A DNA stretch of 56,466 nucleotides from Verrucomicrobiales bacterium (GTDB taxonomy: Bacteria; Verrucomicrobiota; Verrucomicrobiia; Limisphaerales; JAYPXF01): the NCBI GenBank assembly GCA_002715965.1, contig PBAL01000020.1, positions 1-56,466 of the forward strand. Reading direction: 5' to 3'. The position numbers and the translations under genes are program-made. Below the pieces are notes generated by a model. The model worked only from the letters and a program-made list of their open reading frames with translations. It was not told the DNA's origin and searched no databases. Shown here piece after piece: positions 53,253-56,466 of this stretch. Numbering within the stretch: the first letter of the stretch is position 1; each line of letters opens with the position of its first letter.

Positions 53253-56200
53253 GCAACATCTACGAACAACTGGCGAATCTTTCTTCCGAGCAACGCGCTT
53301 TGTTCGAGCAACGATTGCGTGAGCAAGGGGTGGAGCTGCCGACGGCCAATCGCATCCTTCCGCGGACGACCGATGAGGATCTTCCTCTGTCGTATGCGCA
53401 GCAGCGGCTCTGGTTTGTGCAGGAGTTCGACCCGGACAATATTGCCTACAACGTTTCCAGCGCCCTCCGGCTTCAAGGACCGCTCGATCGCCAAAAACTT
53501 GACGGTGCCATCCACCAGATCATCGCCCGGCACGAAGCCTTGCGAACCAGCTTCCACAAGAACGGCGAGGGCAAGCCGGTTCAGCAGATCCACGAACCGA
53601 CCCAACAACCGATTCCGTTCGAAGACCTCATCGCCTCTGGTGAAGAGGAAGCCCGGCAATGCATCGCCAAACTCAGTTCCGATCCGTTCGACCTGTCGAC
53701 TCCTCCGCTTCGTTTCCTGCTTTTGAAACTGGGTTCTGACGACCACGTGCTCGCGCTCGCCACGCATCATCTGGTCTGCGATCGCTGGTCGGTGATGATC
53801 TTCATGCGGGAACTCGCCCATTTCTACGGGGGCGGTGATTCCGCGCTGGGCGAACTGGCCATTCAATGCGCCGATTGGGCCTTGTGGCAACAGGAGCAAT
53901 TGCAAGGGGACGCGTTGCAAACCCAACTGACCTATTGGAAGGATAGACTGGACGGCACCTTGCCGCAGTTGGAATTGCCGCTCAAAGCCGATGCCGCGCG
54001 TGCCAGCCATCAAGGTCAACACTTTCCTCTCGAATTCGATTCTCAACTCACAGACCAGATTCGCCAGCTAGCGAACCAGTCCCAAGCCAGTCTCTTCGTC
54101 ATTCTATTGGCCGCTTTCAAGGTTCTTCTGCATCGCTACGATGGTGGCACGGACATCGTCGTCGGCAGCGAGGTCGCCAACCGTGATCGTCCGGAAACTG
54201 CCGGGTTGATCGGCTTGTTGGTGAATACCTTGGTCTTACGAACCGACCTTTCCGGAAATCCGACCTTCAACGATCTCATCGAACGCGTCCGCGAAACCGT
54301 GCAGGGCGGTCTCAATCATCAGGACCTCCCATTCGAAAAACTCGTTGAAACACTCAACCCCGACCGTGACCTCGATCAACTCACTCCGCTCTTCCAGGTG
54401 AAGTTCGACCTGCAACAGGTTTCCATTCCGCAGAAGCAGTTGGGCGACATTGCGTTTGCGCCGTTCCCCTCGGAAGAGACTCAGACCAAGTACGCCCTGC
54501 GGTTGAATCTGCAGGAGGATGAGAAGGGCATTCGCGGACAGATCGAATTCAGCACCGACCTCTTCGACACGCCCGCGATCGAACGCCTGGCCCGGCATTA
54601 CACGACTCTCCTCGTTGACATCGTTGCCAATTCCGACCAAGCCATTGATTCGTTCGCATTGATCTTACCGGAAGAGCGAGATCAGTTGTTGACACTTGGT
54701 GAGGGTCGGCAGCGTTCGCCGGTAAATACGACCCTGCACAAGCTCTTTGAAACCCAGGTCGGGTCGACGCCGGATGGCTTGGCGGTCATCGATGGCGATT
54801 CTGAATTTTCCTATGCCCAGTTGAACGAGTTGGCCGACCGATACGCTGGGCGGCTCCGGGGTATCGCTCGGGGCTCGCGGGTTGGTGTTTGTCTTCGCAA
54901 GTCCGCCGACATGGTCGCGGCGATGTTGGGGATCCTCAAGGTCGGCGCGGCCTACGTGCCGCTGGATCCTGATTACCCGGACGAACGCTTGGAGTTCATC
55001 ATCGCCGATGCCCGATGTGCTGCGGTGTTCACCGAAGGTCCGGCCGGAGCGGAACTTGAGATCAAGGAGACCAGCCACGATGGATCGATGCCGAACTTGG
55101 CCTATTTGATTTACACATCGGGATCTACCGGCCAACCCAAAGGCGTCGCCATCTCACACAACGCCGCGAGTGAAATGGTTCACTGGGCGGGGGATGTGTT
55201 TTCGCCGAAGGAACTGGCTGGCACGTTGGTCTCCACTTCGATTTGTTTTGATCTCTCCGTTTTCGAGATCTTCGTCCCCTTGTCGCACGGCGGCGCACTC
55301 ATCCTTGCGGATAATTTGCTCTCTCTGCCAAAGCTTCCGGGCCGTGACCGGGTCACGTTGCTCAACACCGTGCCCAGCCTGCTGCGTCAACTGTTCAAAC
55401 TGTCGTCGCTTCCCGATTCGGTGAGGACCATCAACCTTGCCGGTGAAGCCTTGCCGGCCGATCTGGTGGGCGAGATTCACGAACGCGGCGTTTCCAAGGT
55501 CTACAATCTTTACGGCCCGTCCGAAGACACCACGTATTCAACGTTCACCTCACTGCATGCTGGTGAGTTTGATCCCGCCACCGAAACGGTGACCATTGGT
55601 CGTCCAATTGACAACACCCACGCCTACGTCCTCGACCCCGCTCAACGTCCGGTTCCGGTTGGCATTACCGGTGAGCTTTATCTCGGTGGTGCCGGACTGG
55701 CGTCCGGTTACTGGGACCGGGATGAATTGACTGCGAATTCGTTCGTCATCAATCCGCTCGGCGAATCGCCCCCGTCGCTTTACCGCACGGGTGACAAAGT
55801 CCGTTGGCGGGAAGACGGGCAACTCGAATTTCTCGGACGGCTGGATCACCAGTTCAAGATCCGCGGATTCCGCATTGAAGCCGGCGAGATCGAAGCGATC
55901 CTGCGCGCGCATTCGGATGTCGAAGAATCCTTGGTGTTGGCGAATCACGATCGCGGCGATGCGGAGCTTCTCGCCTATGTCGTCCCCAAGCATGAATCAG
56001 CTGATCTCACTCAACGATTGCGCACGCATCTGAGCGAACGTCTGCCCTCCGCGATGGTCCCTTCGCTCTGGCATCGGCTGGAAAAGATGCCTCGGCTGCC
56101 CAATGGAAAAGTCAACCGCGCCAAGCTGCCGCGTCCCAGCAGTCCAAGCACCTCCACGCCCTACCTCGCACCGGAAACTGATACGGAAAAACAACTGGCC

Positions 56201-56466
56201 GAAACCTGGGCCAGGTTGCTCGGGCAAGCTCGCGTCGGTACGCATGACAACTTCTTCGATCTCGGTGGTCATTCGCTCCTGGCGATCCAATTGGTGACAC
56301 AGTTGGAGTCACAATTCTCCGTTAAGATTCCGCTTCGCACGCTCTTCGAGCGCGCCACCGTTTCGGGGTTGGCCAATTGGCTGGATGAACAAGACGGGAG
56401 CGGAGTTTCAGATGAGGCGTTTGCTGTTCAGTCGGATCCGAATTCTCGTTACGAACCGTTTCCGCT
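53249..56466 (+). CDS. NRPS C-A-PCP-(next module), predicted Ala-activating, 3' end outside window
   Basis: The start is a TTG overlapping the PKS stop (TTGA); no ATG fits and the frame is open to the window end (1,072 codons). N-terminal linker SNIYEQLANLSSEQRALFEQ, then an LCL-type C domain (LSYAQQRLWFVQEFDP; active-site HHLVCDRWS with H173/H174/D178, Gly of HHxxxDG replaced by Arg). A domain: YLIYTSGSTGQPKGVA, CFDLSVFEIF, NLYGPSEDTTYS, YRTGDK, NGKVNRAK. Pocket residues read D-L-F-N-N-A-L-T-Y-K, an alanine-type code. PCP: DNFFDLGGHSLL, Ser1009. After it, NSRYEPFP begins another condensation-type domain that is cut by the window edge. It would condense the Gly-malonyl intermediate with Ala. 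Confidence 0.9.
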   Translation, partial: MSNIYEQLANLSSEQRALFEQRLREQGVELPTANRILPRTTDEDLPLSYAQQRLWFVQEFDPDNIAYNVSSALRLQGPLDRQKLDGAIHQIIARHEALRTSFHKNGEGKPVQQIHEPTQQPIPFEDLIASGEEEARQCIAKLSSDPFDLSTPPLRFLLLKLGSDDHVLALATHHLVCDRWSVMIFMRELAHFYGGGDSALGELAIQCADWALWQQEQLQGDALQTQLTYWKDRLDGTLPQLELPLKADAARASHQGQHFPLEFDSQLTDQIRQLANQSQASLFVILLAAFKVLLHRYDGGTDIVVGSEVANRDRPETAGLIGLLVNTLVLRTDLSGNPTFNDLIERVRETVQGGLNHQDLPFEKLVETLNPDRDLDQLTPLFQVKFDLQQVSIPQKQLGDIAFAPFPSEETQTKYALRLNLQEDEKGIRGQIEFSTDLFDTPAIERLARHYTTLLVDIVANSDQAIDSFALILPEERDQLLTLGEGRQRSPVNTTLHKLFETQVGSTPDGLAVIDGDSEFSYAQLNELADRYAGRLRGIARGSRVGVCLRKSADMVAAMLGILKVGAAYVPLDPDYPDERLEFIIADARCAAVFTEGPAGAELEIKETSHDGSMPNLAYLIYTSGSTGQPKGVAISHNAASEMVHWAGDVFSPKELAGTLVSTSICFDLSVFEIFVPLSHGGALILADNLLSLPKLPGRDRVTLLNTVPSLLRQLFKLSSLPDSVRTINLAGEALPADLVGEIHERGVSKVYNLYGPSEDTTYSTFTSLHAGEFDPATETVTIGRPIDNTHAYVLDPAQRPVPVGITGELYLGGAGLASGYWDRDELTANSFVINPLGESPPSLYRTGDKVRWREDGQLEFLGRLDHQFKIRGFRIEAGEIEAILRAHSDVEESLVLANHDRGDAELLAYVVPKHESADLTQRLRTHLSERLPSAMVPSLWHRLEKMPRLPNGKVNRAKLPRPSSPSTSTPYLAPETDTEKQLAETWARLLGQARVGTHDNFFDLGGHSLLAIQLVTQLESQFSVKIPLRTLFERATVSGLANWLDEQDGSGVSDEAFAVQSDPNSRYEPFP

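Noticed and set aside
44635..56466. Calling the NRPS/PKS cluster a siderophore pathway
   Set aside because: No salicylate, catechol or hydroxamate genes are seen and the predicted Gly and Ala units are not iron ligands; proximity to iron genes (30 kb) is weak evidence.

Overview
The window looks like a chromosomal segment of a GC-rich Gram-negative bacterium, most likely from the Verrucomicrobiota (PVC group). The pointers are a DUF1592-type cytochrome c protein, an arylsulfatase next to a DUF1080 (3-keto-disaccharide hydrolase-like) protein, TonB and RND outer-membrane systems, and several secreted proteins that share a C-terminal module ending in 'FYRV'. The lineage is inferred from gene content only. 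No rRNA, tRNA or CRISPR array was seen.

Layout. 1-2.2 kb: a DUF3482-type GTPase (cut by the window start) coupled to a DUF2868 membrane protein. 2.5-8 kb: a DUF1592 c-type cytochrome protein, a class I aminotransferase, a sulfatase and a divergent DUF1080 protein. 8-11 kb: a decayed IS4-type transposase and an S8 (subtilisin) peptidase whose secretion signal lies in frame but upstream of any normal start codon. 11.1-16.1 kb: an iron-type locus with two paralogous AraC regulators, each directly behind a Fur-box-like palindrome, a Bfd ferredoxin, a PepSY-TM protein and a flavodoxin. 16.3-19.6 kb: a coupled three-gene operon with a secreted trypsin-like protease. 19.8-23 kb: a secreted protein carrying one copy of a ~290-residue unit, and a second PepSY-TM protein. 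23.1-23.9 kb: a broken AAA ATPase. 24.1-30 kb: a complete tripartite RND efflux operon. 30.2-34.3 kb: two secreted proteins and a TonB-dependent receptor. 34.8-44.4 kb: one giant secreted protein (~3,211 aa) made of ten tandem copies of the same ~293-residue unit. 44.6 kb to the end: the start of an NRPS/PKS cluster (MbtH, two unrecognised small helical proteins, NRPS C-A-PCP, PKS KS-AT-degenerate KR-ACP, NRPS C-A-PCP continuing out of the window).

Reading the adenylation pockets by eye predicts Gly for the first NRPS and Ala for the second, with malonyl-CoA extension between them, so the start of the product would be Gly-(malonate)-Ala. The iron-linked genes (AraC pair, Bfd, PepSY-TM, flavodoxin, possibly the TonB receptor) could form an uptake and reduction system. 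Nothing in the sequence proves that the NRPS/PKS product is a siderophore.

The most unusual signals are: the ten-unit giant protein, whose units show a second-order four-unit block duplication; a family of 21-bp intergenic tandem repeats found at five places, two of them bracketing the giant gene in opposite orientation; and a palindromic repeat element inserted in frame into the PKS KS-AT linker, a relative of which overlaps the damaged start of the S8 peptidase.
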